Shown piece by piece: positions 35,401 through 46,469 of a DNA stretch of 64,000 nt. Position 1 is the first letter of the stretch. Each line of letters begins with the position of its first letter. Position numbers and translations under genes: made by a program. The notes under the pieces are model-generated. The model saw only the letters and a program-made list of their open reading frames with translations, searched no databases and was not told the DNA's origin. The DNA lies in the NCBI RefSeq assembly GCF_041146795.1, contig NC_135179.1:14009047-14073046 (forward strand), written 5' to 3'. This stretch comes from Maylandia zebra. Taxonomy: Eukaryota > Chordata > Actinopteri > Cichliformes > Cichlidae.

Positions 35401-38400
35401 GTTAACCGTCTCTGCAGCCATCTCTTGCAGGAGCAAACAGTCTGTCAGATTCCAGTGTAATGGTTTTCTGAAAATGACACATGACATTGTGACTTTGTGT
35501 TTAAAGAGACAATTTTCTTTGGCCTTCAGTGGGATATACTGTATGCATCTAGATTGTTTTGGTTGCTCAGTTTTGGAGATATGTCTGTCATGTTTTGAAT
35601 ATAATGAAACTCCCTTGTCATGCTAAGAAAGACAAATAAATGAGTAATAAACATAGTTTAAAAAAAAAGGAAAAGATCAGCCGTAATGTCTCTTTTCAGA
35701 AATTATGACCCTTGCATAATGGGTCATAATGCACAAACCTTGTTATGAGCAGCTTTATCCACTGACCCATACTTGCTTGTGTCTGTGTGTGCATCCTGGT
35801 AGATCTGCTTTTCCTTCTGCAGAATGATATACTTGGTAGTTGCAATTTGGTAGAAGACAAACAAACAAACAAAAAAACCCAACAACAACAACAACCAACT
35901 GCTTACTTGTTTGTGCTCATCTGAACTTGGGTTGCAGTGGCAACAAGCTAATGCAAGATATTCCAGACATCCTTCTCCCCAGCCTCAATTTCCAATTCCT
36001 CCTGGGGGATCCTGAATCCAGGCCTTATTAGAAATGTAATCTTTGCAACACATTCCCTGGGGTCTCCTCCAAGTTCAGCGTGCCCAGAACACCTCTGAAG
36101 ATAGGCAACTAGGAGTGATCCAAACCAGATCAGAATCACCTCAACAGGCTCCTTTTGACATGTTGGGGAAAAGAAAGTCCCTGCATGAAACTGCTCAAAA
36201 CAAGGTTTTACAATATTTCTTTGACAAACCTGGTCCTGATTTCTGAACAGAGACATTCCTGTTGAGTTTTCAAAAATATTTTAGTGCTTTACACACCACA
36301 ACACAATTACCATTTAGTTCCATTATATACTGTATAAGAGAAGGGAGACATCTGCACAGCGGACGTCTCCAAAACTGAACAATCCAGATAAATAAATGGC
36401 ACTCCAGGCTGGAGGGAAAATTAGTGTTTGTAATTTTAAAACTGCCCCCATCAGACTGCAAAGCAACAATTTTTGTTATATTTTTTGGAGAGTGTGGGAA
36501 TTATGTATCTAATTCCCACATCCACAATAATGCCCAATTATTTAAATACTATGTTTTATTTAGAAAACCTTTTCTTCTTTCTGTCAAATAGATTACTGCT
36601 CATCAACCACTACGTGGCCTGATGTTACAGGTGCAAACCCTTACTTAATTTTTAAAAAAATCAATAGTTTGATATTTAATGATTTGCCTGTAGTCTTATG
36701 TCCCCATGTGTTTTCTAGCTCAGCCTTCGTGTCGATACAACTGTGGCTGGAGCATGGGAAGCTGCTCCTGCTCAAGCTCTTGTGAATACTATGGAAATTG
36801 CTGTTATGACTACTACTGTAAGTGTTCAGCCCATCGAATTCATTAGTGCTCATATTAACATAATGTGAATAAGCGGTTTGTTAAACAAGCACATTAAATA
36901 AGTAAGAAAAGGTTAAACTGGCAAAAAGTCAAAATATTTTCTTTCCTCTGTCATGTAGCATACTGCCAATGGTCTACTGACATGCCCACTACCATGCCTG
37001 TTACAGGTATGACAATCTCTCAACAGACTGAATGACAAAAAAAAATTAAACACACCAATTATTCAAACACACTTTTACTCCCCACAGAACAGCCTTCATG
37101 TCAATACAACTGTGGCTGGAACATCGGAAACTGCTCCTGCTCAAGCTCTTGTGAATACTATGGAAATTGCTGCAATGACTACTACTGTAAGTAAAGCTCA
37201 GACGAGAACGTCACTGCAAATGGTGATCACAGTTCCTGCTCAACAGTATAGTGTATGGCTATAAAATTCACTGTATTTGCTGTATTATTTAAATAAACTT
37301 ACGATGATGCCCATAAAATAAGTAAATTCCTGACAGTAAGTAACTTGATCTAATGTTGTAATTATTTTCTTCACTTCTTCTAGATTACTGCCAGTCTCCT
37401 GACTTTACCACAGGTACGAAAACCTCAGTGACCTCGAGTAAAACCAGAAACTGTTAATGCCTCTGGCGAGAAAGCTTACTGAAATGATTTCTGTGTCCCT
37501 CAGCTCAACCCTCATGTCGATACAACTGTGGCAGTTACATGGGAAGCTGTTCCTGCTCAAGCTCATGTGAATACTATGGAGACTGTTGTTACGACTACTA
37601 CTGTGGGTATCTGGTCAAGCAATCTCAACATACATTTATTGCAATATTACTTAAAAAGAAAGTATCTAAAACCTTCATTTCTCCCTTTAAACAGCCTACT
37701 GCTTAGTCTCAACTAGGGAGCCAACAGGTAGGGTCCTCGATGTGCAGAATTAGTCTGGAGCAGTTTTGGTCATTGCAGTGACACTTTTTGCTATTTTATT
37801 AACATTCAACAGGGTCATGTGGAGGCAATCTGTTTGGCTCTGGCACCTTCTCTAGCCCTAACTATCCCAGCTACTATCATGACAATGCCTACTGCATGTG
37901 GCAACTAAGAGCTGCATACGACCAAAGAATCTTCCTGCAATTCACATTCCTACAGTAAGTAAATAGAAAAATGAGCAGCATTGTTATGTGAGGCACAGAT
38001 GGATCAATCATGTGAAGACAGAAGTTACATGCAGATCTTCTTTTTTTAAAATCTAGATCTATGTTTCAACTTTTAAGCTAATTTCTAATTTATGGCTTTT
38101 ATTGTGTTTAAAAAAAACACAGGCTGGAAAACTGCTGTTCCTGCGACTACATTGAAATCTATGATGGGCCATATGTTTATTCACCATTTTTGGGCAAAGT
38201 CTGCAACAACAGTCTGAGCACTTTCTTCTCCACTTCCAACTATATGACTGTGGTCTTCCGGACTGACGGTTCTATGGTTGGTCGAGGTTTCAACGCCGAG
38301 TTCACGAGCTCTTTGACACCAAGCTCAGGTACGCTTATTAGGAAGTAAAAGTCGGACTATTTTGGCCTCTGCTTCTTTGATTATATCGTTTTTCTTTTTT

Positions 38401-40067
38401 AAAACATCATGCATATCTGTACCATTTTTCATACTGTAAAAAGTGGCTGAATAATAATTCAATAAGAACCAAAATGTAGGACCGACAAACCCTGAAAAAA
38501 ATTCAAGCTGCTGTACCAATCTTGTTAACAACATGCTGTCAGGTCGAGTGGACTGCTCCTCAGACAACATGAACATCGTGATTGAGAAGTCTTACTTGAA
38601 CAGTTTGGGTTATGATGGTCACAGCCTGTACCTGAACGACCCACACTGCAGACCCCAGATTTCCTATTACAATGTGGTCTTCAGTTTTCCTCTCAACACT
38701 TGTGGCAACACAAGAGAGGTAGGAACCCCAAAACTTTCTAAAAACAACAAAAAACCCCCCCATTAACAGCAGTATTTTATAATTTTCAAAACAACTGATC
38801 TTCTTCCCTGAACAGTTTGAGAATGGCAAAATTGTGTACACAAACAGTCTTCGTGCCTACAACTCCAACTACGGCGAGATCACACGCCAGTCTAACTTTA
38901 AGCTAAACGTCAACTGCCGAATGGAGGAAGACTCGGTATCTCAGATTTTATACGAGGTCCGTGAACTAGAGAACACCACCATAACGGGCACAGGCAGATA
39001 CAATACCAGCATGGTTTTCTACCAATCCAGCAGCTTCTACTATCAGGTGTGTTTGGGCAGTGAAGGTTTGACTAGAGAGAAAACTCCTATCGTTATAGTT
39101 ATATGATGCTGATAATTTTCTTTCACGCTCAGGTGACTCAATTTCCATATGAGATAACACTAAACCAGAACTTGTATATTGAAATCGATATGAGGAGAGG
39201 TGACAGCAGTCTGGTCCTCTTTATTGACACCTGTATAGCATCACCATCAGCCTTTGATTTCCAGTCAAGACCCTACTACTTGGTTCGCAATGGGTAAGAT
39301 AATGAGTGCCCTCCACGGGTCAGTTTAATTCGCTAACTACACTGGTTTTTGTCCACAATAAGAACAAAGGGATTTGTGTTGTAAATACTAAAACTCCCAG
39401 TGAAAATAACTGAAAAAAGTACAATATTTAATAAGCACTATAATTTAGTATGCTTTTGAGATATCTGTAGCTTATACTCCAGCTATGGTTACTTTAAACA
39501 TTAGGATTTCACAGATACAATTTAAAAGATACAATGATCTCATAAAAGGACATTATTTTATAATAAATTAATTGTTCCACCACTTTTTCTAAATAATGGT
39601 CTCTTTTTGTAAGCAAAAAAACAAACCAGTAATGCGTGTATTTTCCAGTAACATCTCTTTCTTTATCATTCTCAGTTGTCCAATAGATAACACCTACTAT
39701 GCCTACACTACTGGCACCAGCCCGTTTGCTCGTTTCACTTTTAAGGCCTTCCAGTTCTTGCGGGCCACAGAAGACGTGTACCTCCAGTGCAAGGTCCTAA
39801 TATGTCCAGCCTCCGACTACAACTCCCGCTGCCGCCGCGGATGCACCAAACGAGTGGCCAGAGACGTGGGGTCTGAACATGAGAGTGAAACTCTGGTTGT
39901 GGGTCCCATTCACCTTTTAGGTAAGTGCGACTTTGTACTTTGTTTTGAATTCTTGTGCTAGAAGAACAAAAAGTGAACAAAGTATCTGACTATTACTTAC
40001 TTTTTTTTTTTTATTTCTAGACCCTGAGAAAAAGGAAGATGCGAATGATGAGCAGAAAGAAACTTAA
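32458..40067 (+). CDS. Secreted CUB / six somatomedin-B-like modules / CUB / ZP-domain protein (CUZD1/DMBT1-like; 23 exons, 837 aa)
   Basis: Exons: 32458-32509, 32674-32769, 33698-33836, 33946-34133, 34313-34411, 34675-34728, 34808-34906, 35142-35174, 35273-35371, 36592-36630, 36719-36817, 36959-37006, 37088-37186, 37384-37413, 37504-37602, 37695-37727, 37813-37954, 38123-38328, 38543-38718, 38816-39046, 39133-39293, 39676-39920, 40021-40067. All phases close over 2514 nt. Signal peptide [18 protein letters not shown]; a WET-repeat spacer; CUB 1 (about 51-158, [19 protein letters not shown]); six 8-Cys modules (about 160-435); CUB 2 (436-551); ZP domain (about 553-815). There is no C-terminal membrane helix. 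Human CUZD1 is CUB-CUB-ZP and, like DMBT1, lies near IKZF5, so orthology to CUZD1 is likely but unproven. Apical or luminal secretion is inferred from the family. Confidence 0.93.
34313..37727 (+). repeat. Tandem array of six 99-bp somatomedin-B-like exons alternating with short linker exons
   Basis: Exons 5, 7, 9, 11, 13 and 15 are each exactly 99 bp and start and end in phase 1. Each encodes the pattern CxCx3Cx5CCxDY, preceded by two further Cys. Linker exons of 54, 33, 39, 48, 30 and 33 bp follow, each opening with the eighth cysteine (HC or YC) and then a Thr-rich spacer. Modules 4 and 5 differ by about two bases over their last 50 bp including the donor, indicating recent duplication or gene conversion. 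Confidence 0.92.
35922..36160 (-). mobile_element. LINE 3' fragment in the intron between SMB modules 3 and 4
   Basis: On the minus strand the sequence includes ggatcccccaggaggaattg and a downstream gctggggagaaggatgtctgg block, typical of the 3' end of a fish LINE. It explains why this intron (35372-36591) is the longest in the module array. Confidence 0.55.
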
Positions 40068-40160
40068 ATCTTCTCCACTTCTCTCCCTCTTCTTCACACC
40101 TTCACTCTAACACTGAATATTATCCACCCTTTCTTTTTTTTCCTTTTCTTGCATTACATG

Positions 40161-40166
40161 AATAAA
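40161..40166 (+). terminator. Polyadenylation signal of the CUB/SMB/ZP gene
   Basis: AATAAA 94 bases after the stop codon, giving a short 3'UTR. Confidence 0.75.
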
Positions 40167-40189
40167 GGCATCATCAAAAGACAATATGT

Positions 40190-42333
40190 GTTTTTGTTCA
40201 TTATGTCAACTGTCATCATCCTGTAATAAAAGGACAGTGGTTGATTTTTGTTCTTGAAAACAAAACAAACAAAAAACGAAACAAAAACAAGAAGACATAC
40301 CACAACTCAGTTAGAAAACACTTTACTTATAAATTAGTTAGATTAATCCATCTCACAATGATTCACCATCCCAGAGGGATGTCACCGCCAGAAGGCTTAA
40401 ACATTCACGATTACCTACGAACCTACGACACACTGAGAGAACATAAGGCAGTCATTACTGGATGCCCCCATTACTGGTAAGTAAGGTAACAAGGTGGTCC
40501 TAAAAACAGATAACTATGTTCTTCACACATGTTGCTAAGCAACAGACAACAGTACCCAAGACACAGGACAATCTCGCTAAAGGAGCAGTCTTAACTGCGG
40601 CACGGTTTTGCTCGACACTGAACATCTATCCAACCATTCAGAATACAATACTCAGTAAATATTCAGAAAAATCACTGGGATCAATATGATGAATTGGAAA
40701 TCTCAGCGTGTGTAAACACAGAGGCTAAAACGTGGCAACCCAGTGCTACGTGGCCATTCTGAATGTGTTCACATGAGACACAAGACTTTGTAATTCTGTC
40801 CTAAACATGGAGATACTGGATATTAAAGTGACTTCATACAATATCGAAAGGTCAGAAAGTGACATGATGCAGTTAAAAGGGTCCACAAAACCCTTCTGAC
40901 AAAGTAAGTGGAGCTACTAGGATGGATTTCGGGAAACGGCACTCTCTGGAGGAACTTCAAAACAACAACTTCAAATATGGTCTAGGTTGACAACTTAGCT
41001 GGCTGACCAAAAACCAGTGATACACAGTTTGGCCAGATTTTACTCTCAATGCCATCTTTATAGTACAGCTGGCACTGATTCTTACGTTAGTTAGCAGCAT
41101 TCATGTAGCAGAATTTTGGCAAAAAATCAAAAATAAATCATGGCTACCATAGAAAACTACAATGGCCAAACTTTTTTTTCCTAAGGTTCTGGGTCTGTTG
41201 GTTACAATAAGAAGAGGCTAGTGTAACAATAAATCTATTCATCTTCAAAGTAACAGTCCTTTCTATCTACTCAAGAAAGTGACTATATCAGGCACTGCAA
41301 AGAAATTGTAAAAATGCACCAAGCACTGAAATAATTTCTACAAGGCGGCTTAACAAAGATACCTCAAGGCCAACAGTGTCACTCCTGAGTTAGTAATATT
41401 AGAGCAATACTTGGTTAAAGCTCCAGGAGTATTGAGAATTTATTTGTGTGGAGTTTCTTTTTTTTTTTTTTTTACAACTTTCTAATTTTGGGAAAGGGAC
41501 ATGTTGTTAATGCAAATTTGATATTCTAGTAGACCTTCCCTCTTTCACTCTCTTGGCAAGCAAGCAAATATTATGCAGTACTGTTTACAGAGATTTCAGT
41601 GAATACAACACTGAACACTGGGCGCTGTCAGTGTTACCCCTCATCCTGTAAGATGCCTCTATGGCATCAATTTCAAGTTTTGAAACTTGACGTCTGACCT
41701 TGAACTTAAGGTCAACGTCACTGGGATGGGAGCTGGGATTTTTTGCAGGATACACCCAGGGTATCAATTTCAAAATCCTATGTTGCCTCATTCTTGCAGC
41801 GTTTCACCTGTTCCATTCCCAAATGCAACATTAAAAGATCATCTACAAGAAACTGCCAAATAGCTGAAAGTTATTCATTCAGCAGTCACTGGTTTTACCT
41901 TGTAGAAAAAATCTGATCCGTTTGCCTGTGGGGGAAAGGTCCACTTTGAGCAAAGTTCTTTTTCTTTTTTATACCAAAGGAAAAAGAAGATTGAAACCAA
42001 CATGGTAAATTTAGTAGCCTTGAATAAAGTGTCTTACATTTCACTACATAGTCAAGCTTTTTCCTGATCAATAGGTGAATGTCACTGCAACTGCTGTCAC
42101 AAATAAATTCTCAACCTGTTAAAAACACTGACCATCCCTTTGTAATACACTTGAATGGGCACCTTTAACTATACAAAATTCATCTGAATGTTGCTATTTT
42201 CCTGTTTAAGTACAACTTTCAAAGACAAGGCTACATAAAGGCCAAATGAAAGATAAATAAATAATATTACTATAGAAATAATAAAACATAGGGGTCCATT
42301 AAAAGTTCTTTTAAAGTTTTCCTCATTCATCCA
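40190..42333 (-). other. ikzf5: Probable long 3'UTR of ikzf5
   Basis: Between the two convergent genes there is no coding signal. Minus-strand AATAAA candidates occur, for example at 41444-41439. A perfect RFX-like palindrome GTTGCTAAGCAAC lies at 40531-40543. A long UTR is plausible, but its end is not fixed. Confidence 0.4.
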
Positions 42334-44423
42334 TTACTTGTGTTGCCCGCGTGCAAAGTGGCAGGCAAAGTCGTACTTGCTCTTGCACTTGTGGCCGCAG
42401 ATGTTGCACTGGAATGGGTTCTCGTAGCCATGGCAGCCCATGTGAATGGTGTAGAGGATGTTGTCAGGGAAGTAGATATCACAGTGCTGGCAGTGATGCA
42501 GCATGTGGGGGTCCTGAAGTGGGGCGGACAGGCCGGGAGCTGGCGTACTGGGCTGGCTGTTGGAGATACTAGGGGTGCTGGTGCGCCCACTGTGCTCGCT
42601 GCACGGTCCCGCTCCAGGACTGCAATTACTGTGGGGAGGAGCCCGGGGTTCTGGGGGGATTGGGGATGAGGAAGAAGCATGGGCCATATTGGCTGTCACA
42701 GCAACAGGAGCCGTGGCAGGGTGTGGCTGCTGGATGAGGAATGGCTTCTCATCAATGATAGACTCTGCTCCTGGAGACATCGAAGGCTGAGTCTGGGGCT
42801 GGGACTCTGAGGGGAGACTGGCCAACTGGCCTGCCAGAGTAGACAACTGGTTCAGGGGGTTATCCACGACCATATCATGGTGATGGTGATTTTGGTTTGC
42901 GGAGAGAGCGTCCTCGCCTGCTCGACTTTGATTATCATAGGTTTCCTGACGTAAGTGGGGCAACTCATGGGAGAAGTCGTTCACATTGTCAGCCTTGTGC
43001 ACCACCATAGAAGGGGGGCTGAAATTGATAAGGAGCCTGCGGCCATAGCCCAATGAACTGGCTTTTTTCTGTAAAACACTCAGCATCTTCTTATGGGACA
43101 GTGAGCGGGCGCCTTTCATTGGCAGGAGTTTGTGACGTCTCCGGCGATGGTGTGACAAGTTGCTACGATCGCTGCAGCGGAATGAGCACAGCTCACACTT
43201 GTAAGGCTTCTCGCCAGTGTGCGATCTCATGTGGGCCTCCAGGTGACGCTCGTAGGCCGAAGCAAATGGGCAGAGGTGGCAGCGGTGAGGTTTCTCTCCT
43301 GTTCAAAAGAAAACAAGCTGAGCACCAAAATCTCATCAGTGTTACCTCCTGGAGATTAGCCGTTTTAATCTTACCTGTGTGAATTCGAATGTGTTCAATG
43401 AGCCGTGCTGTGCCTCTGGTAGCATAGTTGCAGTAGCGGCACTTGAGCTTGCCATCATAGGTCCTCTCGAAACCATCTACCAGGATCCCTGAGTTGTCCT
43501 CCAATGACATGTCCACTGAGGGGTGATCCAGTCCATTCTGACTGCAGTCTGCTTATAGGAAAATTAAAATGATTTTTTACATAGACCAAAAATAAATAAA
43601 TACATACATACAAAATAACAATAACTTCCTGACCCCTGCTTGCCTGCAGCAGTTGTGGCAGTTTTAGGGTTTGGGATGGGGTAGGGGGTTAGGGTCTTGT
43701 ATTGGACTTCCAGTGTCAACAGCATCTTGGCTTTGCACTACTTACGTGAAATCAATTACTAATCCCTCATAGTTGTTTTACAGATTTTACACTGGTACTT
43801 GCTGAGTTGATACAATTTAAACTTCACCTGAATGGAAGGACTTGTCCTTGTGCGGTAGGTCTTGAAAAAAAAATTAATATCAAAATAATTCAACAAAATT
43901 ACCTTGTCAGTTATACAGCACCATCTGGAAATGCAAAGATTTTGTTCTACATGGACAGAAACATCTACTGGTATTTTTTTTAAATCTTTTGTAGTACCTG
44001 TCATATTTGCTCAAACTAGAAGTAAAAATTTAATTTAATTTTTTTAATCTTTGTGATTTTCTTGTCAGTCGGCCATATAAAAAAAAATCTTCAAAACTAT
44101 TTAATAAATGAAGCTAAAATTTCACAGCAATAATTGTATATGTCCAATCCTTGAACCATAAGGTTTTTAGGCATATCTGAGATGGTCGAGCAGAAGGCCT
44201 ACGGGGATTTGAGATGGACTCATCCTGATTCAAACTTCACCACAAAGCACACAAAATTAATAGAGCGTTACAAACACAGCTTCTTGTTACCTGCTGGCAG
44301 CTCATCCGCCTCCTTGACGCCGCTGACAGAGCCTGATATCATGTTGACATGTTGAGTCTGCTGGCTCAGATACTCCTGAAAATCCTTCACAAAGTCCAGC
44401 GTGTCCGGTTTTTCCTCCCCCAT
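42334..44423 (-). CDS. ikzf5: IKZF5 (Pegasus), Ikaros-family zinc-finger transcription factor, 423 aa
   Basis: Nuclear DNA-binding factor of the Ikaros family. Coding exons 44423-44291, 43548-43375 and 43298-42334 (133+174+965 nt, 424 codons with stop); GT-AG throughout. It starts MGEEKPDTLDFVKDFQEYL as in human Pegasus (419 aa). Three N-terminal C2H2 fingers: one in exon 2 (CRYCNYATRGTARLIEHIRIH), then CHLCPFASAYERHLEAHMRSH-type and CELCSFRCSDRSNLSHHRRRRH. Two C-terminal dimerisation fingers: CQHCDIYFPDNILYTIHMGCH and CNICGHKCKSKYDFACHFARGQH. The middle is Ser/Pro-rich with conserved VDNPLNQLSTLAGQLASLP. An in-frame ATG at 44477 is unlikely because a splice acceptor (TTTTTAG) lies at about 44466-44460, between it and the start. 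Confidence 0.97.
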
Positions 44424-45369
44424 CGAAAGAATGTGCGAGTAATGCAAAGGTCCAACACTAAAAAGACGTTCAGACACGTGTTACTGACCAGCAAAGACGA
44501 AGACACGCGAGGTCGGAAGAACAATTTTCTGAACTGTTTAAGTAAAAGATTACAGGAAAACAACCGGATTTGAACAAGTCAAAGCATGACCATCATCAGC
44601 TAGCGGATTTTAAAAGAAGCACACCCACCTCTTCAAAGCTAAAACAACGACTTAAATGTTTCGATGGGTTTGATCTGAAATTCTGTTTTGTGGTAATCCA
44701 GACACACAGACAGGATAACCCTGGGATAATATGATTGACAAGCAGGAAATCGCCGCTTTCCGACGTCTGCTCCGTCTGTCCTACACGGTGCTCCTCATCT
44801 TCGCGATGTTGTTACCAAAGCTACGCTACGCTACATTAGCCGAAAAGCTAACTTTAGCTTATCTTGAAGAAAGCATCTCTGTTAAAGAGCTACCCCGGAT
44901 TTCTGGTCATCATTTACGCTTAACTAGATCCTCAATAATACCGGAGCGATTAAATGTTTCCCTCTGTCGACAAACTAGTAATTATTCACACGAAAAAGAA
45001 GCCTACTAAATCAAAACAATAGCCCATTTTACCAGGGTTAAAGTTCACTCTGTGTTCGTCCGCAAAAACCCTCCTGCCACAGCTACGGTGTAAAACGAGA
45101 GTTCCTACGAATAAAGCTCTAACAAACCCAGGAACGCGTGATATGTTAGTTACAGATACAAGAGGCCACCGTAGCTTCTTGTCGAGCTAGTTGTACTTTT
45201 TTTTTTTTTTTTTTTAGGAGAAAACAGCTTACGGTTTGACGTGACGTGCAGGCAGTATGATTCTGGCTCTCTGAGAATTCCTAGGAAAATGTGAAATATG
45301 TTCAGCAATTTACTGAATTAAGAGCAAACATAGACGGAATTTGAGTATATAAGGAAAAAACAGAGTTTG

Positions 45370-46455
45370 TACAATTCTAACGATCTTGAAAGTCAATATT
45401 TGGTATGACTAACTTCTTTCTTCACCATAGCTTGAACTTTCTTAGACCAGCTCTCTTGTAGTTTCTTTAAGTAGTCTCCAGGAATAGTTCTCCAGACTTC
45501 TTAAAAGACATTAAAAGTCTTTCTTTCGAGCTTGCTTGCCTTTTGTTCCATTCTCTATCAAGATCATCCTACACTGCTTCAGTAATATTGAGGTTCAGGC
45601 TCTGGGGAGGCCAAACCATGACTGAAAGTGTTCTTTTGTGCATGTGTGTGTTTTTTCTATGTAGATACACTGTAAAATCTAATATTGAGTTTAATTAAAA
45701 ATATTAAGTAGACTGAACTCAAATTTTAACAATTTGTTATTAGAACTCAATTTAAGTAAGTTACCAGTACTTTTTATTCAAAAAGCTGATCAACTCAATT
45801 TATTTGAGTCATTTAACTTAGAAAAACGAAGTAAGCTGGAAATGTTGCTTCTCAGTGTATTCTTTTACTGCACTATCAGCGTGTTTTGAATTATTGTTAT
45901 GCCAAGAAATTAATCCATTGCCAATCATACTTTTTCTAAATTACATTGAAAGCTGGATTAAAATTTGATGCCACTGTATTCATAATTCCATCAATTTTGA
46001 CAAGATGCTCCAGACCACTGGCTTAAATGCAGCCCCAAACCATGACAGAACCTCTAGCATATTTTACAGATGGCTGGAGACCCTTGCTTTTGAAGGACAC
46101 ACACCATGTTAAGATATGCCAGGAAATGACCTTATGCTTTTCAAACTGTGTTATCTTTGGCATTTTGATTGATTCAACTAAAAAAATAGAAACAAATTAT
46201 ATGTTTTTAACACTGTGCTGGTAGTAAGTACCTAAAGATAAAATTTAAAACTGGGTCATTACTAAGTTGTCTGTTATGTGAAGACCCAATACTGTATTAT
46301 CCCTTGAGGTAAATGGATTTTTATGAATGACTCATAGGTCAGTTAGGTGGCTTAAACAAAAAAAAAGTATTACTCATTCAAGTCTGGAAACTTGGAAGAC
46401 AAATACAAAGAAACTGGAGGTAGCTGAAGGCTTTTGCACAGTACTATAAAATCTT
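45370..46455. mobile_element. Non-autonomous DNA element with a second element nested inside
   Basis: It opens with tcttgaaagtcaatatttgg and continues with tttctttaagtagtctccag and gctctggggaggccaaacca, dispersed fish repeat sequence. It closes with gaaggcttttgcacagtact. At 45660-45860 it is interrupted by another AT-rich element (aactcaatttaagtaagtta). No transposase is present. Confidence 0.6.
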
Positions 46456-46469
46456 GTTTTAGATATCTT

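Noticed and set aside
34313-37727. Regularly spaced repeats as a possible CRISPR-like array
   Set aside because: The repeats are protein-coding 99-bp exons with splice sites in a eukaryotic gene.
42340-42669. 109-aa plus-strand frame over ikzf5
   Set aside because: Antisense shadow of the Ser/Pro-rich last exon of ikzf5.
44424-44477. Upstream in-frame ATG for ikzf5
   Set aside because: A splice acceptor lies between it and the conserved MGEEKP start, so the upstream bases are probably intronic.
44731-45009. 92-aa plus-strand frame upstream of ikzf5, possible divergent gene
   Set aside because: The translation resembles no protein I know, there is no clear splice or polyadenylation signal, and it lies where the ikzf5 promoter is expected.
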